41,691 nucleotides of DNA, from the IMG/VR virus record IMGVR_UViG_3300037200_000368, positions 1 through 41,691 of that record; one strand, written 5' to 3'. The notes beneath the pieces were generated by a model. It was given only the letters and a program-made list of their open reading frames with translations. It ran no database searches and had not been told where the DNA came from. A program made the translations under genes and the position numbers. The DNA comes from a virus. This document shows positions 1-5,999 of this stretch, in pieces. Every line of letters starts with the position of its first letter. Position 1 is the stretch's first letter.

Positions 1-957
1 ATGCTATTTGAAACGGGAATGGATCTCGAAGAGCTTCGTTCCGTGCGGGAGGAAATCATGAGTCACTCGCAAGCGTACAACACGGTGAAGGGATACCGTT
101 CTTCCTGGCGTATGTTCGTTCAGTGGTGCGAGAGCGCGGGCCGGCAGTCTCTGCCTGCCTCCGAAGACACTGTATCGTTGTTCGCCGCGTGGGCCACCAA
201 GAAGCGCAAACCAGAGCCCTACGCTCTGACCCATGTGAAGCACATTTGCTCGGCGATCCAGGATCGCCATCGTGGGGCTGCACTGCCAAACCCCATCACG
301 GATTTGGTGCGTGAAACGCTCGCGGGTATCGCGCGTTCCACCGATCAGGACTCGGAAGCGAAAGACGCGCTGACCCCCGCGCAACTGAAAGCGGCGGTGG
401 CCGCGCTAGGCGACGGACCGGTGGGTATTCGTGATCGCGCCATCCTGCTCGTCGGCTTCACGAGCGGCTGGCGCTCTTGCGAGCTCGCCGGCCTGAACTT
501 GCAGGACGTACGCTTCGGCGAAGCGTGCATGACCTTCCATCTGCGGCGCTCGAAAACCGACCAGCTCGGCAAAGGGCGCAAAGTCAAAATTCCGCGGCTG
601 CCGCAGAATTCGCTGTGTCCCGTCGCCGCTCTAGAAGCGTGGATTCTGGTGCGCGGACGGCTAGCGGGGCCGCTCTTCCAGCCCTTTCGCGGCAGCCGGC
701 AGACGCCGGAAGATCGCGCCATTTGTTCTGAGCTGGTCTGCGATGTCGTGCAACGCACGTTGCGCAAAGCCGGCATTGATCCGGATCGCTACGGCGCGCA
801 TTCGCTACGGTCCGGTATGGTGACCGCTGCCACCGAGAACGGCGCGGACCTGATTGCCATCATCGAACGCACAGGCCAGAAACGTTTAGAGACGGTGGCT
901 CGTTACGTGCGTTCGCCGGGCGGCTTCAATCGCGATCCATTGGCGGGCGTGCTGTAA
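1..957 (+). CDS. int: Tyrosine recombinase / phage integrase
   Basis: This 318-aa protein has the layout of a tyrosine integrase: an N-terminal SAM-like core-binding domain (about residues 20-110) and a C-terminal catalytic domain (about 125-305). The visible catalytic set is R158 (GWRSCEL), K185 (RRSKTDQ), H267 and R270 (AHSLRSG) and the nucleophile Y302 (ARYVR). The usual His/Trp position before the tyrosine is Q293 (RTGQKR), a departure from the family norm. Such enzymes integrate and excise the phage genome at att sites. The ATG lies on the first base of the window, so no ribosome site is visible and a longer N-terminus cannot be excluded. An excisionase-like gene is at 6733-6939, not adjacent. 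I see no obvious att core here. Confidence 0.93.
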   Translation: MLFETGMDLEELRSVREEIMSHSQAYNTVKGYRSSWRMFVQWCESAGRQSLPASEDTVSLFAAWATKKRKPEPYALTHVKHICSAIQDRHRGAALPNPITDLVRETLAGIARSTDQDSEAKDALTPAQLKAAVAALGDGPVGIRDRAILLVGFTSGWRSCELAGLNLQDVRFGEACMTFHLRRSKTDQLGKGRKVKIPRLPQNSLCPVAALEAWILVRGRLAGPLFQPFRGSRQTPEDRAICSELVCDVVQRTLRKAGIDPDRYGAHSLRSGMVTAATENGADLIAIIERTGQKRLETVARYVRSPGGFNRDPLAGVL

Positions 958-968
958 GCTGGCTTTCT

Positions 969-1175
969 ATGAAAGGCATGTCTAGCGGAAGCGACATCGG
1001 CGAACTGGTGAAGAGAACAGCGGTCGGCACTGAGTATTGCCCCGGTTACGTCATCGTGGAATGCAGCGAACCGGAATTCGAAACTTACTTAAGTGAGTGG
1101 TACGTGCTTTGGACCGCGTGCAAGGTTGACCGCGTAGTACCAAGCGACGTTGCCGGTTCGCCGAAAAGCGGTTAG
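969..1175 (+). CDS. Small hypothetical protein (68 aa)
   Basis: A short acidic-to-neutral reading frame starts 11 bases after the integrase stop and is co-directional with it. I recognise no domain. It contains two cysteines and a Tyr/Trp-rich centre (YLSEWYVLW), with no membrane segment or signal peptide. The ribosome site is weak, and a second in-frame ATG lies three codons downstream (978) just after AAAGG. It may be a genuine small phage gene translated with the integrase, or a chance open frame. Position and direction are the main support. Confidence 0.35.
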   Translation: MKGMSSGSDIGELVKRTAVGTEYCPGYVIVECSEPEFETYLSEWYVLWTACKVDRVVPSDVAGSPKSG

Positions 1176-1222
1176 ACTGTGCAAGGGTCGGCCCTCGTTT
1201 GCAAGAAAACCCGCCCTGAGTG

Positions 1223-1254
1223 CCGGGGACTCGGATCTACCCCAAGTCCCCCGG
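1223..1254. promoter_or_regulatory. Strong GC-rich hairpin upstream of the toxin-antitoxin pair
   Basis: CCGGGGACT (1223-1231) pairs with AGTCCCCCGG (1245-1254) with one bulged base and a 13-base loop. It has no following T-run, so it is not a classical intrinsic terminator. It lies between the integrase side and the HicA gene and may separate transcripts or be part of the operator region. Confidence 0.4.
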
Positions 1255-1257
1255 TAC

Positions 1258-1277
1258 TGCAACTAAACTCAGTTGCA
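1258..1277. promoter_or_regulatory. Perfect palindrome upstream of hicA, candidate HicB operator
   Basis: TGCAACT (1258-1264) and AGTTGCA (1271-1277) form a perfect 7-bp inverted repeat around a 6-base spacer, 33 bases before the toxin start. HicB antitoxins with a C-terminal ribbon-helix-helix or HTH domain autorepress by binding such palindromes, so this is a reasonable operator. I could not assign a convincing -10/-35 pair to it. Confidence 0.45.
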
Positions 1278-1310
1278 CACATCCAACCAATTGTAGGAAA
1301 CTCTCTTTAG

Positions 1311-1559
1311 ATGAGCCAGCAAGCAAAGCTGCTCGAACGTTTGAAGAGAAAGCCCAAGGATTTCACGTGGGGCGAGTTGGAGACGGTATTGGAAGGGTTC
1401 GGCTACCAACAGGAAAGAGGCAGCGGCTCGCGCCGCAAGTTCATCCACCCGGAGACGGGCGCGATGATCAGTCTGCATGAGCCTCACCCGCGCAAGGTGC
1501 TGAAGGCCTACCAAATCAGGGATGTGGTCGATCACCTCAGAGAGGAAGGTTACCTGTGA
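1311..1559 (+). CDS. hicA: HicA-type mRNA interferase toxin
   Basis: This 82-aa basic protein matches the HicA (YcfA-like, dsRBD-fold) toxin family. It has an N-terminal helix, a GSGSRRKF strand (37-44) and the HEPHP segment (56-60), then YQIRDVVDHL leading to the C-terminal helix. It belongs to the HicA branch that carries an H-x-P-H-P motif rather than the GSH motif, so the catalytic histidine is probably H56 or H59 (inference). HicA cleaves mRNA when free of its antitoxin. The start ATG follows a modest GGA site. Its stop overlaps the next gene's GTG (GTGA), the usual toxin-first HicAB order. Roles could be prophage stabilisation or exclusion of other phages. Confidence 0.82.
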   Translation: MSQQAKLLERLKRKPKDFTWGELETVLEGFGYQQERGSGSRRKFIHPETGAMISLHEPHPRKVLKAYQIRDVVDHLREEGYL

Positions 1560-1900
1560 GCGATTTGATGGAGTACAACGGCTATGTCGGATCGGTGAGC
1601 TATAGCGATCCGGACGAGGTCTTTCACGGAAAGCTCGAAGGCATCCGCGACCTGGTGACCTACGAGGGCACCGATGTCGGCGGGGTGAAGGCCGCATTTC
1701 AGGAGGCGGTCGACGATTACCTCGCCACTTGCCGGCGGAAGAAGAAGGAGCCCAACGCTCCATTCAAGGGCACTTTCAACGTGCGGGTTGGTCCCGAACT
1801 GCATCGGCGGGCGGCCTCTTTCGCCGCCGAGCATAAAAAAAAACTGAACTCGGTGGTCAGCGAAGCCCTGGAGAAGTATCTCGACAAATCGCGCCAGTAG
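1556..1900 (+). CDS. hicB: HicB-type antitoxin
   Basis: This 114-aa protein has an N-terminal partial RNase-H-like HicB fold: YNGYVGSVSYSDPDEVFHGKLEGI is typical, with DLVTYEGTDVGGVKAAFQEAVDDY after it. It ends in a ribbon-helix-helix-like DNA-binding tail (GTFNVRVGPELHRRAASFA ... LNSVVSEALEKYL). It neutralises HicA and represses its own operon. The GTG start overlaps the HicA stop, and a strong AGAGGAAGG ribosome site sits within the end of hicA, so the antitoxin should be translated at least as well as the toxin. The palindrome at 1258-1277 is the likely binding site. Confidence 0.88.
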   Translation: MSDLMEYNGYVGSVSYSDPDEVFHGKLEGIRDLVTYEGTDVGGVKAAFQEAVDDYLATCRRKKKEPNAPFKGTFNVRVGPELHRRAASFAAEHKKKLNSVVSEALEKYLDKSRQ

Positions 1901-1917
1901 CCGCGCCAGGGCGTACA

Positions 1918-2241
1918 GTGGTGCATATGGCAACCACCACCAAAATCCCCGCCACCAGGGTCAACGCCGGCCCTCTCAACAAAACCGCCCTGCCGTCGAG
2001 CACGGGTCAGATGACGACGGAAGACCGTAAGCTTTTGCAGTACGTGCGCACCTGTGCGCCGCGCATTGTCGCCGCGCTCGTGACGCAATCTTCGGATGCC
2101 GGCGGCTCGCGCGACTGGACGGAGATGAACGAGTATCTGACGATCGCGAACACCTTCGCGAATCTCGTCGGTCTCGCGCAGATCGAGGCCACGCCGGGGC
2201 CCGGCACGCATCCGGCCGGCGCGGCGGCGGCACGCGCCTAG
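1918..2241 (+). CDS. Hypothetical protein (107 aa)
   Basis: I do not recognise this family. The first third is Thr/Ala-rich and probably disordered. The middle (about 45-90: RKLLQYVRTCAPRIVAAL, then MNEYLTIANTFANLVGLAQIE) looks alpha-helical, and the tail is Gly/Pro/Ala-rich. No membrane segment or catalytic motif is visible. The chosen GTG (1918) has an AGGG ribosome site six bases upstream. GTG 1921 and ATG 1927 are in-frame alternatives. It sits just after hicB and its transcript would end at the bidirectional terminator 26 bases downstream. Confidence 0.55.
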   Translation: MVHMATTTKIPATRVNAGPLNKTALPSSTGQMTTEDRKLLQYVRTCAPRIVAALVTQSSDAGGSRDWTEMNEYLTIANTFANLVGLAQIEATPGPGTHPAGAAAARA

Positions 2242-2267
2242 CGAAAGTCTCCGGCCCAAAGGTAACC

Positions 2268-2311
2268 AAAAACCGCCCGTCGAAGATCGCATCTTCGGCG
2301 GGCGGTTTTTT
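2268..2311. terminator. Strong bidirectional intrinsic terminator
   Basis: A-rich sequence, then CCGCCCG-t-CGAAGAT (2273-2287), a three-base loop, and ATCTTCG-g-CGGGCGG (2291-2305) followed by six T residues. The stem is nearly perfect, about 15 bp plus flanking A/T pairing. With A-runs on one side and T-runs on the other it can stop transcripts from both converging operons: the rightward genes ending at 2241 and the leftward genes ending at 2342. Confidence 0.93.
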
Positions 2312-2341
2312 GCTTTGGGTCCTCGTCCTGTCTCTCTCATT

Positions 2342-2884
2342 CTACTTGCGGATCAAGCTCGTCCTGCTCGTCAGCCTGCAGCCCCACGCCGCCGGATCGA
2401 TCTCGTCGTCCTCCGCCAGAGCCTTCTTGATGGCGACTTTATCCGGCTCCGGAGGCGGCGTCTTCGGCTGCCGCAAATACTCAGCCGGGATCTTCGTTTC
2501 ATCGGTCACTTCGAGCGCGGCGGCGGCCTGCTGCGCGCGGAAATTGCAGCGAATCCCGGCAACTTGCGTGAGTCCGGCCTCGTGCATGAGTGTGAGCGCC
2601 TTGTCTTCGATGCGCTCGATCCGCGCGGCTGTGGCGTTCTTCTGTTTCGTCAGCCGCTTGATTTCGGCGGCGAGCGAAGACTGGCGCAGTTCGAGACGGT
2701 CGAGTACTCCGTTGGTCCGTTCGACTACGTTCTTGAGGCGCGCTTGGGCTTGCGCTTCAGTGGCGGCGGCCGCCTTACGTTCCGCCGCTCCTTTGGTTTC
2801 CGGCGGCCGCACGAGTGTCAGGTTCGCGTAGAGGGCCTTGTTCTTGATGCCATGGACGGGCTTGAGATGCGGCAGGGTTGCCAT
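2342..2884 (-). CDS. Siphovirus Gp157-like protein
   Basis: This 180-aa, mostly helical, Ala/Glu/Lys-rich protein has a long central coiled coil (about residues 35-110). Its C-terminal signature (KVAIKKALAEDDEIDPAAW then GCRLTSRTSLIRK) closely resembles the end of the Siphovirus Gp157 family, found in phage early/recombination operons. The molecular role of that family is not well defined; an association with phage resistance or recombination modules has been suggested. The ATG has a good GGGAGAAGG ribosome site that overlaps the end of the upstream gene. It is the last gene of the leftward operon and is followed by the terminator at 2268-2311. Confidence 0.78.
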   Translation of the reverse strand: MATLPHLKPVHGIKNKALYANLTLVRPPETKGAAERKAAAATEAQAQARLKNVVERTNGVLDRLELRQSSLAAEIKRLTKQKNATAARIERIEDKALTLMHEAGLTQVAGIRCNFRAQQAAAALEVTDETKIPAEYLRQPKTPPPEPDKVAIKKALAEDDEIDPAAWGCRLTSRTSLIRK

Positions 2885-2886
2885 GG

Positions 2887-3267
2887 TTAGTCACCTTCTC
2901 CCAGGCGGCAGGCGTCGCACATCGTCGTCTCGCCGCACGAGCAGCGATCCGCATCGAAGTGCGCCGAGTGTTCGTTGCAGGCATAGGCGTCGCAGGCATC
3001 GCACACGCGCGTAGCCGGTTCGCCGCAGTCAGGCGCGTAGCAGAAGTGCAGCTTTTTGACTGCGTTGTAGAGCACCGTCAGCGTGGTCAGCGTTTCGCTC
3101 GCATCAACGCGACGCCCCACGCGATCGCGGAATTCCTCATTGTGCAGGCCGAGGTCTTTGAGATTAGCGTGCGCCTGATCGAGCAAGTCCAAGGCTTGCC
3201 CGATCCACGTCTGCGCTTCGCTCAGCTTGACGTCGTTCTTGGTCGGTGCGGACATCGTGAACTCCAT
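2887..3267 (-). CDS. Cys-rich (zinc-ribbon/B-box-like) early protein
   Basis: The N-terminal two-thirds (about 15-72) is helical. The C-terminal 50 residues carry paired Cys/His motifs (CYAPDCGEPATRVCDACDAYACNEH, then CSCGETTMCDAC), consistent with one or two zinc sites of the B-box/zinc-ribbon type. Function is unknown; protein or nucleic-acid binding in the early operon is an inference. The first ATG overlaps the upstream stop (TAATG). Codon 5 (ATG, 3255) has GGAG six bases before it and may be the true start. It resembles the Cys-rich gene at 3946-4290 in style but not in overall sequence. Confidence 0.65.
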   Translation of the reverse strand: MEFTMSAPTKNDVKLSEAQTWIGQALDLLDQAHANLKDLGLHNEEFRDRVGRRVDASETLTTLTVLYNAVKKLHFCYAPDCGEPATRVCDACDAYACNEHSAHFDADRCSCGETTMCDACRLGEGD

Positions 3268-3863
3268 TAGTTCCCCCTGCTTTGTTTATTGCGTTCGATG
3301 AAGAGTGATGTTCCAGTGGCGCGCACGTCTTCCCAGGTGGGCGGGTCGATCTCGATCCCTCGCGCGCGCAATTGTTCGTAAGCGTTCTGATTGGCTTGGT
3401 AGCCGACGATCAGGCAGCGCGTCATGAGGTCCACCATAGGGTGGCTGGTGGGCACTGTCTGCGCCGTGGGAGGTGCGGCCAGCCGAGGCGCTTCCTGCGC
3501 GCGGGGTGCCAGCATCCGAATCGGTTGCGCGACGGGTTGCGGCGCCGCATCCTGCGGACGCTCGTGCAGCACTGGCACCGGAAGATGCGCGTCGGAAACC
3601 AGGCGCACCCGATACACCGGCACTTCCCCGTTGGTGCCGGTCTTCAACACCTGGATCTCGTCGCCGGGCTGGGCGCCGCTGGCCGCGATCGCGTTGCCAT
3701 AGGCGCGTGGCAAGTAGAGATCGCTCGGCACGCCCTCGTTGATTACCTTGAAGCGTGTCTCATCGCCGGTCAACGAAGAGTGTGCCTGTGTGCCGCGCAC
3801 ATCCTCCACCCTCAGAATCTTCGGTACGCCCGCATAAAGCCGGATCTTCTCGCGTTTAATCAT
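3267..3863 (-). CDS. Hypothetical early protein with Pro/Ala-rich linker (198 aa)
   Basis: I chose the ATG at 3863 (MIKREKIRLYAG) because AGAGGAG lies eight bases upstream; an upstream in-frame start lacks this. The N-terminal about 90 residues look like a small beta-rich domain (KILRVEDVRGTQAHSSLTG; VPVYRVRLV). A Pro/Ala/Gln-rich linker follows (about 95-140). The C-terminus is helical (SHPMVDLMTRCLIVGYQANQNAYEQLRARG). This layout, with a compact domain, flexible linker and terminal helix, recalls phage single-strand-binding or accessory proteins, but I see no specific motif and call it hypothetical. It is the second gene of the leftward operon and its stop overlaps the next ATG. Confidence 0.65.
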   Translation of the reverse strand: MIKREKIRLYAGVPKILRVEDVRGTQAHSSLTGDETRFKVINEGVPSDLYLPRAYGNAIAASGAQPGDEIQVLKTGTNGEVPVYRVRLVSDAHLPVPVLHERPQDAAPQPVAQPIRMLAPRAQEAPRLAAPPTAQTVPTSHPMVDLMTRCLIVGYQANQNAYEQLRARGIEIDPPTWEDVRATGTSLFIERNKQSRGN

Positions 3864-3945
3864 TTCGTTTCTCCTCTTTTGGTACAAGTAGAAGCGGCTG
3901 AGCCGCTTTCGTTTCGTCGTTTGGTTTCGTCTACTGAGGGGCCGC

Positions 3946-4290
3946 TCACGCGACCTCCCGCTCTTCGCTCTTCGCCGTCTCCGTCCGCACGCCGATCTTC
4001 ATACGATCCCGCAGACAGCGCGGGCACAGGTAAATCGAACCGAGTTCGTCCGCTTCGACCAGCTCGGCGTGATCGTCGAGCAAGTCGACGATGTGCGACT
4101 CGCAGAAATCTTCCTCGCAGTCGGCGCAGATCCATAGCTCGGTTTGGTCGTCTGTCCGCGTGCCGCAGGCCTTGGCGGCGCATTCGTAAATCGGCGCAAA
4201 CTCGTGGCCGAAGCGGCGGCAGGCCGGGTTCGTTTTGCCGTCGCGCGAATCGGCGACGTGCGCGCAGTCGATACAGCTCATCTTTTGCAT
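3946..4290 (-). CDS. Cys-rich zinc-binding-like protein, first gene of the leftward operon
   Basis: This 114-aa protein starts MQKMSCIDC. I prefer ATG 4290 because GGGAG lies eight bases upstream; ATG 4314 is an in-frame alternative without a clear site. It has many paired cysteines: CIDC (6-9), ACRRFG, CAAKAC, CADCEEDFC and CPRC near residue 90, consistent with two zinc ribbons. The C-terminus is charged. It is the promoter-proximal gene of the leftward operon, about 170 bases downstream of the predicted start of transcription, so its leader is long enough for an antitermination or regulatory element. Function unknown. A role as an early phage regulator or host-RNA-polymerase modifier is speculation. 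Confidence 0.65.
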   Translation of the reverse strand: MQKMSCIDCAHVADSRDGKTNPACRRFGHEFAPIYECAAKACGTRTDDQTELWICADCEEDFCESHIVDLLDDHAELVEADELGSIYLCPRCLRDRMKIGVRTETAKSEEREVA

Positions 4291-4465
4291 TCCGTTTTCT
4301 CCCACTCGTTTCATCGGCGCTTTTTTCGCTCGTTCGCCGTTCGGGCTTCACCGGGGGAGATCTCTACTCCCTGGCCTGGTCCGCTTTCCTTGCGTACTTT
4401 TCGGAGGCTCCAGGATCCGCAGGTTTTGAGATCTTCTCGGTTTGCGCTTCGTTCTTACAGTTACT

Positions 4466-4494
4466 ATTATGCGTCCTACCGCTAGATATGTCAA
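4466..4494 (-). promoter_or_regulatory. Leftward early promoter (PL-like), sigma70 type
   Basis: Read on the minus strand, a consensus -35 TTGACA (4494-4489) is followed by a 17-bp spacer and -10 CATAAT (4471-4466). This is the best sigma70 match I found in the window. It faces the operon ending at the terminator 2268-2311. Operator copy 4476-4485 lies entirely within its spacer, so a bound repressor would block polymerase. Confidence 0.8.
4476..4485. promoter_or_regulatory. Operator copy 1 (CTACCGCTAG)
   Basis: Ten-base near-palindrome (CTA-N4-TAG) within the spacer of the leftward promoter. Extended leftward it reads GCGTCCTACCGCTAG (4471-4485), an inverted match (13 of 15) to the copy at 4512-4526. 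The combined consensus suggests a dimeric repressor site TCCTA-N4-TAGGA. The repressor is not identified. Confidence 0.65.
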
Positions 4495-4503
4495 GCCGAT
4501 TTA

Positions 4504-4532
4504 TACAAAAACTACCGCTAGGACGCTATAAT
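4504..4532 (+). promoter_or_regulatory. Rightward promoter (PR-like) with perfect -10
   Basis: A perfect -10 TATAAT (4527-4532) has a weak -35 (TACAAA, 4504-4509) at 17 bp. The predicted start of transcription is about 4539, the A of the first gene's ATG. Operator copy 2 fills most of the spacer. The weak -35 may mean activator dependence or low basal expression. Confidence 0.65.
4512..4521. promoter_or_regulatory. Operator copy 2 (CTACCGCTAG)
   Basis: Identical 10-base copy of the site at 4476-4485, centre-to-centre 36 bp away, inside the spacer of the rightward promoter and followed by GACGC just as the other copy is on the opposite strand. The arrangement is symmetric, giving one operator per divergent promoter. 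Confidence 0.65.
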
Positions 4533-4538
4533 ATTTTC

Positions 4539-4757
4539 ATGGATAAAGATCCGGCAGCCGTAGCGCTTGGAAAAAAACGATGGAAGGGGAAAACCAAGGC
4601 GGAGAAAACCGCGCACGCCCTCATGATGAACGAGGAACGTTCTTCTAAGATGCCCCCCGAAGAGCGCAAGGCTTCGGCGCAGAAAGCGGCCCGCGCGCGT
4701 TGGGGACCGCCGAAGAAGAAAGCGGCGAAGAAAACCGGAGGAAAGAAGAGTGGCTGA
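4539..4757 (+). CDS. Small basic Lys/Ala/Arg-rich protein (72 aa)
   Basis: The protein starts MDKDPAAVALGKKRWKGKTK and contains the pattern PPEERKASAQKAARARW (39-55), followed by a lysine-rich tail. This resembles small basic plasmid/phage proteins of the 'LSPEER...ARKAAxARW' type, sometimes loosely called histone-like; nucleic-acid binding is inferred from charge. The frame is open far upstream, but that part is antisense to the leftward genes. ATG 4539 is chosen because it lies seven bases after the perfect -10. It would then be leaderless, with no ribosome site. Its last codons overlap the GTG of the next gene. Confidence 0.72.
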   Translation: MDKDPAAVALGKKRWKGKTKAEKTAHALMMNEERSSKMPPEERKASAQKAARARWGPPKKKAAKKTGGKKSG

Positions 4758-5040
4758 AGGCAACGGCAGCGAGCGCGATGCGCGTCTGAACCGCATCGAG
4801 CAAGAGCATGACGAGTTTCGGCGGGACATGAAGAACCTGCTGATAGCCCAAGTGATCCAGAAAAGCGAGATCGACGATTTGCTCAAACTGACGCGCGAGC
4901 AAACCAGGCAGCTTGAATTGGAGTCAACCGCGCGGCGGGAGAAGGACGAGGCGCTGGACGCCCGTGTCGACAAGCTGGTGTCGTCAATCGGCGAACTGAT
5001 CTCGCGCATTCCGCCGGAGAACTTGCGAGGCCAGCCATAG
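4750..5040 (+). CDS. Coiled-coil protein (96 aa)
   Basis: A highly charged, almost wholly alpha-helical protein (residues 8-85) with heptad-like spacing: LNRIEQEHDEFRRDMKNLL, then ELESTARREKDEALDARVDKLVSSIGELI. There is no membrane segment or enzyme motif. The GTG start overlaps the preceding stop by eight bases and follows GAAAGAAG, so the two genes are translationally linked. Dimerisation or scaffolding is the only role I can suggest. It belongs to the rightward operon controlled by the 4504-4532 promoter. Confidence 0.65.
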   Translation: MAEGNGSERDARLNRIEQEHDEFRRDMKNLLIAQVIQKSEIDDLLKLTREQTRQLELESTARREKDEALDARVDKLVSSIGELISRIPPENLRGQP

Positions 5041-5047
5041 CCGTTCC

Positions 5048-5425
5048 ATGCCGGGAATAGAGCTAATCCGAACACTCCTCGAACAAGCGAGCGTGCGTGC
5101 TTCCCGCTCAAACGCACTACACTCATTAGGTTGGCTGATTGCGTTGGTGTTGGCCGGTGCGGTTGGATCTTTCGCCGAACACGCTCCAGCCTGGTTCACG
5201 ATAATCCTCGCCGTCGTCCTTCTATCCGCGGTCGCCGCTTATCTGGGCGCCTATTTATACTTACTGAAGGTTGATCGGGACGCCCTGCGAAGTGAGCGCT
5301 TTACCCTGTCGAAGATGGCCATTGAAAAGAGTGTGACCGGTGATGATGTGGCGGGGTTCCTCACCGAAGAGAGCAAAGCGCTACTGCCGCCATCATCCAA
5401 GACGGACTCCGAGAGGAAGCCCTGA
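5048..5425 (+). CDS. Two-TM membrane protein, partner of the Cas2/SinR-like gene
   Basis: This 125-aa protein has an amphipathic N-terminal segment with two basic residues, TM1 (about 27-43, LGWLIALVLAGAVGSFA), a short loop, and TM2 (about 49-72, WFTIILAVVLLSAVAAYLGAYL). A conserved-looking cytosolic stretch follows (VDRDALRSERFTLSKMAIEKSVTGDD, about 75-100). By memory this 'DALRSExxTLxKMAIE' stretch recurs in small bacterial two-TM proteins beside Cas2/SinR-like genes. No biochemical function is known to me. Its TGA overlaps the next ATG by one base, so the two products are probably made together. A membrane effector or sensor role is an inference. Confidence 0.72.
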   Translation: MPGIELIRTLLEQASVRASRSNALHSLGWLIALVLAGAVGSFAEHAPAWFTIILAVVLLSAVAAYLGAYLYLLKVDRDALRSERFTLSKMAIEKSVTGDDVAGFLTEESKALLPPSSKTDSERKP

Positions 5426-5748
5426 TGCCCCAACGATTTGTCATCTGCACTGACTCAGGCGGGGGTGAAGGCTACGCCGCAACGACGCGCGAGCGTAATA
5501 AAATCACACGTCTGCTTCAGTCTAAGGGGTGGCGCATTTGGCACTGGTTTGAGGACGTGTGGTTAGTGGTCAATCCGAGCGAAGAGCGCTATTCTACCGA
5601 CCAACTACAGCTGGAGTTGCGGACTCAATTCATTGATGATCGTTACGTTCTGATCCTGGAAGTGACGGCGGGCGAGTATTCCGGATTCGGACCGAAGAAG
5701 GCTTGGCCTTGGATGCGGAAAAATTGGGACGACGATATGCCGGCGTGA
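5425..5748 (+). CDS. Cas2/SinR-like small ferredoxin-fold protein (107 aa)
   Basis: A first strand (RFVICTDSGGG) is followed by a helix (ERNKITRLLQSKG), then WRIWHWFEDVWLVVNP, a second helix (STDQLQLELRTQF), a strand (RYVLILEVT) and a C-terminal AWPWMRKNW. This strand-helix-strand-strand-helix-strand order, with the 'W..W....WLV' strand and terminal WxxxxW, matches the SinR/Cas2-like family of about 90-110 aa found outside CRISPR loci. The first-strand acidic residue of Cas2 nucleases may correspond to D10; other nuclease residues are unclear. No CRISPR array or other Cas gene is nearby. It starts on the last base of the two-TM gene's stop. Confidence 0.55.
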   Translation: MPQRFVICTDSGGGEGYAATTRERNKITRLLQSKGWRIWHWFEDVWLVVNPSEERYSTDQLQLELRTQFIDDRYVLILEVTAGEYSGFGPKKAWPWMRKNWDDDMPA

Positions 5749-5870
5749 AAAAACTTCTCGCGCGAGCCGAATCGCGAAAACGCCCCCAATGTCTGCAGCG
5801 CGTCCACCGAATGCCTGCGAAGCTCGAAGGAGACGTCGTCACGTTTCACACCTTACGAAGTACGGAATAG
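5745..5870 (+). CDS. Small basic ORF (41 aa), translationally coupled
   Basis: The GTG start overlaps the TGA of the Cas2/SinR-like gene (GTGA). The product (MKKLLARAESRKRPQC ... GDVVTFHTLRSTE) is Lys/Arg-rich with one Cys. I recognise no family. An in-frame ATG lies at codon 23. The coupled start and the same strand support a third small member of this gene set, but 41 codons is short enough for a chance frame. Confidence 0.4.
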   Translation: MKKLLARAESRKRPQCLQRVHRMPAKLEGDVVTFHTLRSTE

Positions 5871-5999
5871 TACATCAGGCCGGCCCTCAGAACGTCCAGA
5901 GCGCGGCCGAGTAACAGAACTGCTATCCCTTTGTCCTTTGCTGCTTGACGCTGCACAATTGAGTTGCGCAAGCAGAACGGAAAAGAAGAGGGAAACCAT
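5871..5999 (+). other. Noncoding stretch before the Pro/Ala-rich gene
   Basis: No convincing gene is seen. It ends in GAAGAGGGA, the ribosome site for the gene at 6000. A TTGACG occurs at about 5945 but has no good -10 at the right spacing, so I do not call a promoter. Confidence 0.3.

Noticed and set aside
3372-4757. A 461-codon open frame on the plus strand
   Set aside because: Most of it is antisense to the leftward genes and crosses the divergent promoter region. Only the last 72 codons from ATG 4539 look like a gene.
5425-5748. CRISPR-Cas locus suggested by the Cas2-like fold
   Set aside because: No repeat-spacer array and no Cas1 or other cas gene were seen anywhere in the window. The protein belongs to the stand-alone SinR-like type.
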